From a bacterium (GTDB lineage Bacteria; SAR324; XYD2-FULL-50-16), in assembly GCA_018829445.1 (NCBI GenBank), contig JAHJTV010000038.1:124001-188000 (forward strand): 64,000 nucleotides of DNA, written 5' to 3'. Shown piece by piece: positions 54,147 to 62,740 of the stretch. Position 1 is the stretch's first letter. The number at the start of each line of letters is the position of its first letter. Position numbers and translations under genes: made by a program. The notes below the pieces were generated by a model. The model saw only the letters and a list, made by a program, of their open reading frames with translations. It was not told where the DNA came from and made no database searches.

Positions 54147-54659
54147 ATGGACTACGTTATTAAAACGGACAAATCTCATTCAATCCAGATTGAAAAAGAA
54201 ACCAGTCTGTCCGATTCTTATAGAATAAAAGTTGGCGAAAACTCCTACCAGGTCAGCATCATCGAATTTCACCCCAACGGGCAAATAAAAACGCTGGTGG
54301 TGAATCAGCAAATTATACCGGTGGATATTGAAAAACAGGCTGATGGATCACTGACAACCGTCTTTCTGAAGGGGATTCCATACGACATCGAAGTAGAGAA
54401 GAAAAAATCCATCTTAACACGCCCTGCCGCGCCCATTAGAGTGATCTGTGGGGATATACGATCTTCCCTCCCCGGCCAGGTTTTGGATATTCTGGTGAAT
54501 TTGGGGGACGAGGTAAAAAAAGGTCAGCCCGTGGTTCTTTTGGAATCTATGAAGATGGAAAACGAAATTCTCTCGCCTAAGTCAGGAACCGTAATAGAGA
54601 TACTGGTAGAAATAGGACAGAATGTTAAGAAAAACGATAATCTGATTGTGATAGGTTAG
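54147..54659 (+). CDS. Biotin carboxyl carrier protein
   Basis: 170 residues. Residues 1-85 are a beta-rich domain like the BT/BCCP-adjacent region of acyl-CoA carboxylase alpha chains. After a short hinge (SILTRPAAPI) comes a complete biotinyl domain, SSLPGQVLDILVNLGDEVKK, GQPVVLLESMKMENEILSP and IGQNVKKNDNLIVIG, with the biotinylated Lys in ESMKMEN and all structural glycines. The carrier is thus intact even though the biotin-carboxylase-like neighbour is not. It starts 36 bases after that gene. Confidence 0.93.
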   Translation: MDYVIKTDKSHSIQIEKETSLSDSYRIKVGENSYQVSIIEFHPNGQIKTLVVNQQIIPVDIEKQADGSLTTVFLKGIPYDIEVEKKKSILTRPAAPIRVICGDIRSSLPGQVLDILVNLGDEVKKGQPVVLLESMKMENEILSPKSGTVIEILVEIGQNVKKNDNLIVIG

Positions 54660-54689
54660 GTAGTGTGCGACCGAAAAGTCGCAACTTTC

Positions 54690-54840
54690 TGCCTTGGTAA
54701 TGCTTGAAATATGAAGATCGACTTGAAGCTTGAATTGATTTCAGCTGTCGGCGATCAGCCAAATACCTGGTCATTTTAAGTTTCTATAAATTTTATTACT
54801 GACTGCTGATCGCTGAAAACTGATAGCTTAAAAGGAGGTA
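54690..54840. repeat. Imperfect palindrome of GCTGATCGC-type words
   Basis: The left half (GATTTCAGCTGTCGGCGATC) and the reverse complement of the right half (TATCAGTTTTCAGCGATCAG) are similar low-complexity strings, the same style as at 47250-47415 and 50775-50920 but without their 53-nt core. A short TGCGAC/GTCGCA hairpin near 54667-54684 directly follows the carboxylase operon and could aid termination. Confidence 0.45.
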
Positions 54841-54843
54841 GTC

Positions 54844-55092
54844 TCAATAATATTCGGATGCATACTTAATCACATCACCCACTGTAAATTTTTGTTCTTT
54901 CTCAGGATTTATCAGCAGGCTGCCATCTGCAAACTCAATATCCATTGCTTGTTCAAGCGATAATGTTACATCAACCATATCCAATTCATCAGCGCCCAGA
55001 TCATACATCGTCAATTCGGGGGTTATATCCGCTTCATCTACTTCCATTATTTCTGCAATAATCTGAATTACCACTTTATCTTCTTCTCTCAT
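54844..55092 (-). CDS. Acyl-carrier-protein-like protein lacking the phosphopantetheine serine
   Basis: 82 residues, with the size and four-helix pattern of AcpP (VIQIIAEIMEVDEADITPEL, then TMYDLGADELDMVDVTLSLE, then an acidic helix III and FTVGDVIKYASEY). The prosthetic-group motif, DSL in holo-ACPs, reads D35-E36-L37: the codon is GAA at the exact position of Ser36 in E. coli AcpP. It cannot carry 4'-phosphopantetheine there, and no nearby Ser takes its place. The rest of the fold is well kept and acidic, so this is more likely an adapted ACP-like adaptor than a decayed gene. It is transcribed towards the biotin carrier gene. Confidence 0.88.
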   Translation of the reverse strand: MREEDKVVIQIIAEIMEVDEADITPELTMYDLGADELDMVDVTLSLEQAMDIEFADGSLLINPEKEQKFTVGDVIKYASEYY

Positions 55093-55532
55093 AATGTTTT
55101 GTATAATTGGTAGGTTCGCCGGAAAATAATTGATATCGTGTCTATCCTTTTATGCTATGTGTTAACACTAAACAAGGATGAAGACAATACAAAATGCACT
55201 TGTCAAACAGGAGAGTTGATCTTGGAGTCTAAACCTCAACCAGCTTTGATTCATTCCTTGAAAAATCAGAATCACTCTAACACCAACCATCTTGTCTTTG
55301 CCGATATGCAATTTGATTTTTAATATTCGCAAAACCCTTAAAAGTTTCATTATTTTCCTTTTTTTCTTAAATTGAGCCGATCAATATACGCCGCAAACTC
55401 CTTTGTTTTTATAGACAGATGCCTAAATTCCCAATTAGTTGGAAAAAATGTAAAAAACATTTGACAAGATGATTTGTGAACGATAATTTTTTCAATACAT
55501 TTCACAATATATTGCTAATTTTAAAGGTCTTC
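55093..55532. other. Divergent intergenic region
   Basis: About 440 AT-rich bases between the ACP-like gene and the recombinase. An open frame at 55138-55323 lacks support. No attachment-site-like repeat or palindrome was recognised here. Confidence 0.4.
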
Positions 55533-56441
55533 ATGAAAACGACTCAAGAGATTCTTAACGAATTTTACTCCGGAAAAAGCATTGATACCATTCGAGCTTA
55601 TCAAAAGGACCTGGAGTCTTTCTCTCAATACATGGGGACGACGTCAATTGTTGATGCTATTGATCAATTGCTGTCGCTGCCGGATAGCCAGGCCAACCTG
55701 ACAGTTCTTTATTACCGCACCCAGATCCAGGAATCCGGCCTCAGTATTTCATCAATTAATCGCAGAATTTCAAGTCTCAGATCCTTGGCAAAAAAGGCAT
55801 ACAAATATAAAGCAATCAACTGGCTACTGGATTTAAAAAACATAAAAACGCCCCCTCAGAGCAGCAAACGGGAGATGGACGCCCATGCTGTTAAATCCCT
55901 GTTTTCAAGCTTTTCCGGTCGGCAAAACAGTAAAAAAGAAAAAAGAGATCTGGCAATCTTACGACTGCTATATGACCTTGCATTAAAGAGAGGTTCCGTT
56001 GTTCAATTGGATATGGAAGATCTTAAGCTAAGATCAAACATGATCTTTGTAACCGGTTTAAATGGCGACCAGAGACGAGCCAAAAGATTACCCCCTGTAA
56101 CCAAAAAAGCCATCCAGGAATGGATAACGGTTCGAGGCGAAGAACCGGGGCCGCTTTTCGTAAATTTTGATCATGCAAAAAAAGGAAAACGACTCTCAAG
56201 TACCAGTGTTTACAGAATTGTTAAGGAGGCTGGCAAACAGAGCGGATTATCTATCACCCCGGATGAATTACGACAAGCAGCCATCAAAGAAGCCCTTAAA
56301 AATGCCTCAAGATTGGGAATCGAAGATAAGGATGTCCTGACCCTCACGGACCACAAAAGTGTCACCTCCCTGAAACGCTATCTGAAAAACCGTGAGGAAA
56401 TCCAGGAGACTTTATCAATCTCCCTTTCAGAGCAAAATTGA
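55533..56441 (+). CDS. Tyrosine recombinase / integrase family protein
   Basis: 302 residues from ATG 55533 (AGG motif upstream); a GTG at 55476 in frame would add 19 hydrophobic residues and is unlikely. It has the XerC/D plan: an N-terminal SAM-like domain (FYSGKSIDTIRAYQKDLESF, INRRISSLRSLAKKA) and a catalytic domain with Arg in LALKRGSVVQLDMEDL, Arg in TPDELRQAAIKEAL, His in LTDHKSVTSLKRYL and the Tyr nucleophile in that last block. The usual HxxR His is Asp here (PDELR). No phage, excisionase or att-like repeat is adjacent, so it may be a lone chromosomal recombinase or a relic of an element. Confidence 0.85.
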   Translation: MKTTQEILNEFYSGKSIDTIRAYQKDLESFSQYMGTTSIVDAIDQLLSLPDSQANLTVLYYRTQIQESGLSISSINRRISSLRSLAKKAYKYKAINWLLDLKNIKTPPQSSKREMDAHAVKSLFSSFSGRQNSKKEKRDLAILRLLYDLALKRGSVVQLDMEDLKLRSNMIFVTGLNGDQRRAKRLPPVTKKAIQEWITVRGEEPGPLFVNFDHAKKGKRLSSTSVYRIVKEAGKQSGLSITPDELRQAAIKEALKNASRLGIEDKDVLTLTDHKSVTSLKRYLKNREEIQETLSISLSEQN

Positions 56442-56773
56442 TAAGAGCCACTCTCTCCGCTTACACTTGATCGAATGACTGCTATCCACTCCATAATTTG
56501 AGTCCAATCACGCTGGTTTTTATACATTTATAATGACCAATTGAAGGCATTATATCCGGAAGGTTTGGGAGGGAATTTTATGGAATGATAAGAAATCAGT
56601 CCTTCAGAGTCAAGCAATGTTTTTAATGTCTCTTCTTCCAGATTCTGAAGGCTCGGATGTACTGCTGTGGAAATGGTTATGAAGCTGATACACAAAACCA
56701 TGAACATGGAGTATATTGCTTTTTGAAATAAATGATTAATGCGGGAAAAAACAAATGAGGTTGCAGAACATAA
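56442..56773. other. Convergent region with one small gene candidate
   Basis: A gap between the recombinase and the outer-membrane protein gene. It holds the 59-codon minus-strand frame called separately at 56528-56707 and no other recognisable feature. Confidence 0.5.
56528..56707 (-). CDS. Possible 59-residue secreted small protein
   Basis: MFMVLCISFITISTAVHPSL then QNLEEETLKTLLDSEGLISY then HSIKFPPKPSGYNAFNWSL. It has a plausible short signal peptide with cleavage after STA, an acidic helix, and a Pro/Gly/aromatic C-terminus. Two starts are possible (56707 or 56701); no strong ribosome site precedes either. It follows the outer-membrane protein gene by 66 bases on the same strand and may be co-transcribed with it. 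Composition is protein-like, but no family is recognised. Confidence 0.35.
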   Translation of the reverse strand: MFMVLCISFITISTAVHPSLQNLEEETLKTLLDSEGLISYHSIKFPPKPSGYNAFNWSL

Positions 56774-58075
56774 CTAAAAAGGATAGCCAATGAAAGCGGT
56801 AGCCTGAGCGCCTTCAGAGCCTTGTGCGTAATCAAAGCGAACTACAACCTTGCTGAAAACAAGTCGAAATCCAAGACCGTAATTGCTTTTCATGTTTTCA
56901 AAGAGTGTGTAATCGTTTTCAGGCGCCACCTGACCAAGCTCATAAAATAGAGCCAGTTGAACGCCATTAAAGATCCCCTTCTCTATGAGATAATCAAAAG
57001 GACTATTGCCGACCAGGAAATACCGGCGGTATTCGATACCAAAGAACACAGAACATTTATCATGAAACCGACCCTGAGGATAACTCCTCAAACGTTGAAG
57101 GCCTCCAAGATGTGTAGAATCGGCGTTATTCCCCTCATCTTCAATGAAACGGGTAATGGCACGGACAAATATCAGGCATCTCTCTTGTTCCTCACTGGTC
57201 AGATCATTTTCCGGATCTGTACAATAGCTTTCATCAATTTCACCAATGTTAGCAGATTTTGTGACCTCAGCTATCGAATAGAAGGCGTTAAGTACCAACA
57301 CCCCTGATCTATCTTCATTTGGAATAAAAACAGTCAGGTTGTAATCGTCAACATGGTAGCTTTTCCAGTTTCCCTCGGTCTCAAAACCATACCGCTCAAA
57401 TTGGAACCGGTAGCCCACATGCGGATCACGGCGGTCATCAGTATCATCTATATATAAACCCCTGCGGACGACAAAAATCCGTTGTAAATCCAAAAAACGC
57501 AGGTATTGGTAAAAACGTTCCTCCGTGACTTCAGAATCTTCCTCTTCAGCGGAGTCGGAATCATTAAACAATCCCACGCGTTTTACCATGGGAAAGCTAA
57601 GGGCATAGCCGTAATAGAGTTCGACTTGTTGATCAAAAAGGTTCAAACTGACTTCAGCCGCCCGTGTAAGCAGGCGATCCAGCTCCAATTCAATAACAGG
57701 TTCGGAAGAGGAATCAGGCCCTCGTTCATAAAAGGCAACACCACCATCATAAAGATCCGCATAGATCATTGAAAAGGTAATGTGTTTTGTCAACAGGGGC
57801 AGATCGGTAATAATTACCGAATCAAAAGACCAATCTCCCTTCAAATGCAGTAAAGTCACTTCCGATTCCTCTCCCAGCATGTCGGCTACAGTCAAGCCAC
57901 CTCCTGCACCTTTCCCAAATCCGGGAACCGTATATACAGCCGGATAAAGGAAATATGAAGATTCTTTAATTTTAGGTTTTTCCCTTCGGTCAAAGACAAG
58001 TGATCGGGCTGTTCCGGGGAATACAATAAGAAATACGATAATCCATACCAAAAACGACCCTCTTTTATTGGCCAT
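56774..58075 (-). CDS. Outer-membrane beta-barrel protein (Omp85/surface-antigen-like)
   Basis: 433 residues from ATG 58075; GTG 58084 and TTG 58087 lie in frame upstream. A signal peptide (SFLVWIIVFLIVFPGTARS) precedes a protein of alternating beta strands. The pattern recalls the barrel of BamA/Omp85 surface antigens without POTRA domains: YPAVYTVPGFGKGAGGGLTV, RGLYIDDTDDRRDPHVGYRF (the D-DRRDP-GY motif), LGGLQRLRSYPQGRFHDKCS (the G-LRGY position) and YGLGFRLVFSKVVVRFDYAQ, ending in AFIGYPF, a good C-terminal aromatic outer-membrane sorting signal. The substrate is unknown; possibly a lipid or protein translocation barrel. Confidence 0.85.
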   Translation of the reverse strand: MANKRGSFLVWIIVFLIVFPGTARSLVFDRREKPKIKESSYFLYPAVYTVPGFGKGAGGGLTVADMLGEESEVTLLHLKGDWSFDSVIITDLPLLTKHITFSMIYADLYDGGVAFYERGPDSSSEPVIELELDRLLTRAAEVSLNLFDQQVELYYGYALSFPMVKRVGLFNDSDSAEEEDSEVTEERFYQYLRFLDLQRIFVVRRGLYIDDTDDRRDPHVGYRFQFERYGFETEGNWKSYHVDDYNLTVFIPNEDRSGVLVLNAFYSIAEVTKSANIGEIDESYCTDPENDLTSEEQERCLIFVRAITRFIEDEGNNADSTHLGGLQRLRSYPQGRFHDKCSVFFGIEYRRYFLVGNSPFDYLIEKGIFNGVQLALFYELGQVAPENDYTLFENMKSNYGLGFRLVFSKVVVRFDYAQGSEGAQATAFIGYPF

Positions 58076-58824
58076 TTGTATCACCAAAACTCTTAATTCA
58101 AGGCATAAATTATGAGTCCACTCCGAAAAGTCGATTTTGTTGTGATTCCGGCTTTCGAACCGGAATCCAGTTTTTTTTGATATTTGGATAAATCCAGTGG
58201 ATGCCGGATCGTGCCTGTCCTCAGCTTGACTGGGGATCCGACATGATAGTAGTTCAGAATTTCTATGGTGTTTCGGTTACTGAGTTTAAAACCAAAATTG
58301 AACAATTTAAAACTTTTATGAGTGGACTCAATTATGATGTTTTGAAATCTTCACCATTTAGGTTGTTCACGGGAAAAATGCAAAAATTAAACCCGAATAA
58401 AGAGAACAGCGGTCAGAGAATGGGGTAGAAAGTATGAAGAAGCCCGACATGGAGTTTTTGAATTAAATATCTATGAGCCTTTTTTGCACAAAAATGATGT
58501 TTCTTGAATAATAGAATGGAGTTATTCATTCATTTCCTTGCAGCATGTTTTCCTTTTTACACGAGGTTTAGTAGATCATTAGATAATAGAATATTCCAAA
58601 TTGGAATATTCTATTATCGCACAATACCGATGTTATTAAAGGATAAAAATGTATTTAATAAAACAGAACATTAAAATTATTTGTAAAGCTTGAAAATAAA
58701 GGCTATAACAATATAAATACCCGTTGATATACCTGCACCAGTTAGGTTACGCCCTTGGTAAATTATAAATGCACCATAAGTAAAATTAAATCATACTGTT
58801 ATAATAATTTAAAATAGGAAGGCT
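58076..58824. other. Divergent intergenic region with hairpins and a 37-bp palindrome
   Basis: Contains an element of about 240 bp with ends GAGTCCACTC (58114-58123) and GAGTGGACTC (58320-58329). Its inner hairpin GATTCCGG...CCGGAATC lies near 58141-58164. A 37-bp palindrome is at 58582-58618. The rest is AT-rich leader for the chemoreceptor gene. Small open frames at 58093-58305 (minus) and 58201-58428 (plus) run through the repeat and are not genes. Confidence 0.55.
58582..58618. repeat. 37-bp perfect palindrome
   Basis: GATAATAGAATATTCCAA (58582-58599), a single A, then its exact reverse complement (58601-58618). The centre leaves almost no loop, which favours a binding site for a dimeric protein over an RNA hairpin. 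It lies 206 bases upstream of the chemoreceptor start. Confidence 0.7.
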
Positions 58825-60876
58825 ATGAGTTCATGGAAAGATTTGAAGATTAAATCGAAGTTACTAATTGGATTCGGAATCGTGATATCTCTGCTCATCG
58901 TTATTACTATTACCTCATATTCCGGTTTGATCAGCACGATACAATTGAATGGGGAAGTGGTGCAAAACAATGAAAAAACCATTTTGATGCTTGAAAGGGA
59001 AATTGATCATTTAAAATGGGTGCACGATCTGGAAGACCTTTTTATTAATGAAAAGGTGAATAAGGTAACGGTGCAAACCGATTATCGATTGTGTGCTTTG
59101 GGCAAATGGCTATACGGAGATAAAATCAAGGAGTTTGTAAATGGGGATCAGGAGCTGGAAAAGCTTGTTGAAACAATAAAACAACCCCATCAGCATCTTC
59201 ACGAATCGGCGATTGAAATCCAATCTACTTACAAAAGTTTTGATCTTTCCCTGGAAACGTTATTATTCAATATCTGGATTAAGCATCTGAACTGGGTCAA
59301 GGAACTGAACCAGGCATTGGTTTCAGGTGTTCCTTTCACGGGTATCACAAATCCAAGAGAATGCTTATTTGGTAAATGGTACTATTCTTTCAAAGCCCAA
59401 GATGAACAGTTTTCACGGTTATTAAAATCATGGGAAACACCTCATGAAAGAATGCATCAAGCTGCAGTTAACATCAATCTGGAATTGAGAAAGGGCAACA
59501 ATCAAAATGCAAGAAGACTTTATAATCAAGAGATTATTCCTGTATTGAATGAATTGGAAGGCCATTTTGACAGAACCATGGAGTGGATACAGTTGTCCAA
59601 AGCAAATCAGAATGCAGCTCGCGAAATCTTTCAAACCAAAACGATCCCCTCTTTGAAAGATGTTCAAGGTGATTTTTTGAAGATACGTCAACGAGCAAAC
59701 ATAATTTCTAATTTGGCCAATACCAAAATGGAAAATGGGCTTATCGTTGCGCTGACTGCGATTGCACTTGTCACTATTCTGGCCATTATTGGTGGAATTA
59801 TATCAGCCCTAAAGATTACTCGCGGGATTACCCGGCCGATTATCGAACTTAAAGAGTTTGCCGAACAAGTTTCAATCGGGGACCTCTCTCGAACTATAAA
59901 TATCGATCAGAAAGATGAGGTGGGATTGCTTGGAAATTCCATGAATCAAATGGTTTCAGATTTAAACACCATGGTAGAGGTTACTGAAAAAATAGCAGAT
60001 GGGGATTTAACAATCGAGGTCAACGAACGATCTGAAAAAGATGCATTAGGTCTGGCCTTAAAGAAAATGGTTTCACAGTTGAGTTCACTAATTCAACAAA
60101 TCAGTTCTTCTTCAAGTGAAGTTGCATCCGGCTCGGAACAACTGGCCAGCGCCTCCCAGTCAATGAGCCAGGGTGCTACCGAACAGGCAGCATCGGTTGA
60201 GGAAATATCAAGCTCCATGACGGAAATATCAACCCAGATAAAACAAAATGCTGAGAACGGTGAACAGGCCAGTTTATTGGCTAATGAAACCAGAGACGAA
60301 GCAGAGATCAGCAACAGGCAAATGAGCCAAATGATTTCGGCCATGAGTAAAATAACCAGTTCCAGTAAAGATATTTCTAAAATCATCAAGGTGATTGATG
60401 AAATTGCCTTCCAGATTAACCTGCTTTCTTTAAATGCTGCTGTCGAAGCAGCCAGGGCAGGAACCCATGGAAAAGGGTTTGCTGTGGTTGCCGATGAGGT
60501 CAGAAACCTGGCAACCCGCAGCGCAAAAGCTGCTAACGAAATAACCGAAATGATCACTATCTCAGTGAAACAAGTGGAAGACGGCACGGTAATCGTTGAT
60601 AAAACCGCCGACTCCCTCCAGGGAATCGTTAAGTCCGTTGAAAAGATTACCGATATTGTTGCTGAAATAGCCATGGCTTCGAAAGAACAAGCCATCGGAA
60701 TCAATCAGATCACGCAGGGCTTGGAACAAATTGATCGCGTTACCCAGCAGAATTCGGCCCACGCTGAAGAAAGCGCCTCATCATCCGAGGAATTATCCAG
60801 CCAAGCTATGATTCTGAGGGAGTTGATTGATAGATTTCAATTAAAACAGAATAAATCTATAATATTATCCAGCTAA
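58825..60876 (+). CDS. Methyl-accepting chemotaxis protein with two tandem CZB-like zinc-binding repeats
   Basis: 683 residues. A first membrane helix (12-32) is followed by a periplasmic region of about 270 residues, a second helix (about 307-330), HAMP (about 331-385) and the signalling hairpin with [20 protein letters not shown] and [20 protein letters not shown]. The periplasmic part contains two repeats of the CZB zinc-binding pattern. Repeat 1 has His62, Trp65, Cys90 in [10 protein letters not shown], and His122/His126 in PHQHLHES. Repeat 2 has His154, Trp157, Cys180 in [10 protein letters not shown], and His207/His211 in PHERMHQ. CZB domains bind zinc and sense zinc or oxidants such as hypochlorite. 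No pentapeptide tether is present at the C-terminus. Confidence 0.93.
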   Translation: MSSWKDLKIKSKLLIGFGIVISLLIVITITSYSGLISTIQLNGEVVQNNEKTILMLEREIDHLKWVHDLEDLFINEKVNKVTVQTDYRLCALGKWLYGDKIKEFVNGDQELEKLVETIKQPHQHLHESAIEIQSTYKSFDLSLETLLFNIWIKHLNWVKELNQALVSGVPFTGITNPRECLFGKWYYSFKAQDEQFSRLLKSWETPHERMHQAAVNINLELRKGNNQNARRLYNQEIIPVLNELEGHFDRTMEWIQLSKANQNAAREIFQTKTIPSLKDVQGDFLKIRQRANIISNLANTKMENGLIVALTAIALVTILAIIGGIISALKITRGITRPIIELKEFAEQVSIGDLSRTINIDQKDEVGLLGNSMNQMVSDLNTMVEVTEKIADGDLTIEVNERSEKDALGLALKKMVSQLSSLIQQISSSSSEVASGSEQLASASQSMSQGATEQAASVEEISSSMTEISTQIKQNAENGEQASLLANETRDEAEISNRQMSQMISAMSKITSSSKDISKIIKVIDEIAFQINLLSLNAAVEAARAGTHGKGFAVVADEVRNLATRSAKAANEITEMITISVKQVEDGTVIVDKTADSLQGIVKSVEKITDIVAEIAMASKEQAIGINQITQGLEQIDRVTQQNSAHAEESASSSEELSSQAMILRELIDRFQLKQNKSIILSS

Positions 60877-61612
60877 TGTCTGAACAAAAAGAACAAAATG
60901 GGGACGTTCTTTACTAAGTGTACAAACTGGTTTTGACCTGATAAAAGAGTCTGCAGTTGACTTACACAGATTCTTTTACTTGAGAAGATTCTGAACTAAT
61001 TTTTCACCGAACAAAATAATCCTGCTAATACTCCATAGAAAAAACCTATCCTCTGTTGCGAATGTGGGAGCTCCCCTCTCCCACAATGCTAACCACCAAA
61101 ATTCCCAACAAAACAATCATGGTAAATTCAAAATCACCAATCACAATCCAGCACGTCTATTCATTTGTATTCTTAAAGCTTTATTGTAATAACACGATTG
61201 ATGAACCAAACAAAAGAAAAACCGATATGGAGTTTTACGGAATAATAATTTGTCCGTACAAAATGACAGGAAAGCAAAAGTGAGATTTTTCAGGATACGA
61301 TATATTTTGCATGATTCTGGTGGATCCGGCGCGTAGCGCCTTGATCCCCCCTACGACAATGCCTGGACAGTATATATATCATCAAATATTCCAATAAGTG
61401 ATGATGATCGATGTGCGTAGCTCCAAACAAGCCAAGGCTGATTAGCCGGCAAAGAGAGAGGCGATAAGTGCATAAGAAAAAGTTAAGCACAAGAATCAAA
61501 TTTTTGGTTGAGATAATACGAAAAAAAATGTTAGAAGCGGATGCAACTCATTGATTTCATTTTTCCAATTTCACTGATTGGTGTTCAATTAATTGTACAT
61601 TAAAGGAGAGAT
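60877..61612. other. Intergenic region with hairpins
   Basis: About 735 bases without a convincing gene. It holds a stem flanked by A and T runs at 60943-60977, the hairpin TGTGGGAG/CTCCCACA (61063-61085), and a hairpin centred on GGCGCGTAGCGCC (61328-61340). Open frames at 61056-61283 (plus) and 61290-61499 (minus) lack ribosome sites and homology. Confidence 0.5.
60943..60977. terminator. Candidate bidirectional terminator
   Basis: AAAAGAGTCTG (60943-60953) pairs with CAGATTCTTTT (60967-60977), with one G-T wobble and a 13-base loop. The A and T ends make the stem usable in either direction. It lies 66 bases after the chemoreceptor stop codon. Confidence 0.35.
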
Positions 61613-62740
61613 ATGGCAGAACAGGGTAAAAACGGCAAACTGATTCATTTATTGTCTGATATGTTGCGCGATCATACTAGAATCTATCTATTCCTTGAGA
61701 ATATGGAGGAGTACCTTCAACTGTATGATCTGAGCGAAGAAAAAATCGGCATTTTCTATCGATGGGGAGGGATGTCCAGAGGGACACTAAAAGATGTGGA
61801 TGAGATCAACGAATTCTGGCTTTTCAAGGAGATCGCAGCAGAGATATCTGAACTGGCCTATCGGGGAAGATCATTATCATTGGAATGCTCAAAACAATAC
61901 GGAAAACACAAAAGCAATAAGAGTGAAAAAATGCTGATACACCTGTTTTCAGATGCACTCAGGTCTCCCGTTTTAGGGCGGGAATTGCGTTTGGCAACCA
62001 ATTCGAACGTAATCCGGGATCGAGTAACATCTGACAGGGTTGTTGCGCTTGAGCGATTTGCCAACGAAAACAACCCGACAGATCTTGAGGAGATTCTGAA
62101 AACAGAGACTAACAATAAGACCTGGGATATCTGGGATAAGCTAAGTTTTCCCGACCCCTTTCCCGGATGTATCAGAGAAATTCTTAGTGATGATGAATCC
62201 GCAGAAGTCAATAAGTACACATCACCGAGCATTCTCATCCGCTCCTGTAAATTGTGGAATGAGAAGATCTTCTATGAAAATCGAAGGATTGATGAAAAAA
62301 AGCTCCGCCTGGATGTTTTCGGCAGCACTTTTCCCCCGGACTCCTTTTTATATGTGGAGAAAGTTGAAAACGGCAAACAGGAACAGAGTGTTATGCGACA
62401 ACGGATTCCACTTGAATCCTTCAAGCATGGTGGAACCTATCGATATTCCTACCTGCGGGCCATTCTTAAAGATTCTGTTGCAGCGGAAGATCTGGCCGAT
62501 TTGAATACCGGAAGTTTTCATGCCAATGTTGCAGTCTATCTGGTGCGCTCAAAACGAATTGATCCGTCAGGTACAACCGACAATTCTCCATTAAAGGACG
62601 AGATCCTGACGACAGCGCCATCAGACAGGTGCCAGTATGTTGATCCTGACCCTAGACCAGAAATTGACTGGAAATTTATCGCACCATACAGGTCTTCAAC
62701 GAAAAACAAAAAAACCAAGCCGCAGCAGAAGAAGGGATGA
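61613..62740 (+). CDS. Unrecognised protein, first of a coupled pair
   Basis: 375 residues, start ATG 61613 with AAGGAG five bases upstream. I do not recognise the family. Residues 1-110 are mainly helical with short motifs (HLLSDMLRDHTRIYLFLENM, YRWGGMSRGTLKDVDEINEF). A repeated HLFSDALRS-like phrase occurs at about residue 110. The middle has LSFPDPFPGCIREILSDDES, and the C-terminal half looks beta-rich (LRLDVFGSTFPPDSFLYVEK, YRYSYLRAILKDSV, ANVAVYLVRSKRIDPSG), ending in a very basic lysine-rich tail. There is no signal peptide or membrane helix. Its TGA overlaps the ATG of the next gene, so the two are made together. Confidence 0.7.
   Translation: MAEQGKNGKLIHLLSDMLRDHTRIYLFLENMEEYLQLYDLSEEKIGIFYRWGGMSRGTLKDVDEINEFWLFKEIAAEISELAYRGRSLSLECSKQYGKHKSNKSEKMLIHLFSDALRSPVLGRELRLATNSNVIRDRVTSDRVVALERFANENNPTDLEEILKTETNNKTWDIWDKLSFPDPFPGCIREILSDDESAEVNKYTSPSILIRSCKLWNEKIFYENRRIDEKKLRLDVFGSTFPPDSFLYVEKVENGKQEQSVMRQRIPLESFKHGGTYRYSYLRAILKDSVAAEDLADLNTGSFHANVAVYLVRSKRIDPSGTTDNSPLKDEILTTAPSDRCQYVDPDPRPEIDWKFIAPYRSSTKNKKTKPQQKKG

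Noticed and set aside
58684..58708. Possible flagellar sigma-28 promoter (TAAA ... GGCTATAA) upstream of the chemoreceptor
   Set aside because: The spacer is two bases shorter than the consensus and the -10 match is only partial; not enough to call.
61056..61283. Plus-strand open frame of 75 codons after the chemoreceptor
   Set aside because: Begins in a hairpin, lacks a ribosome site and has no recognisable domain.
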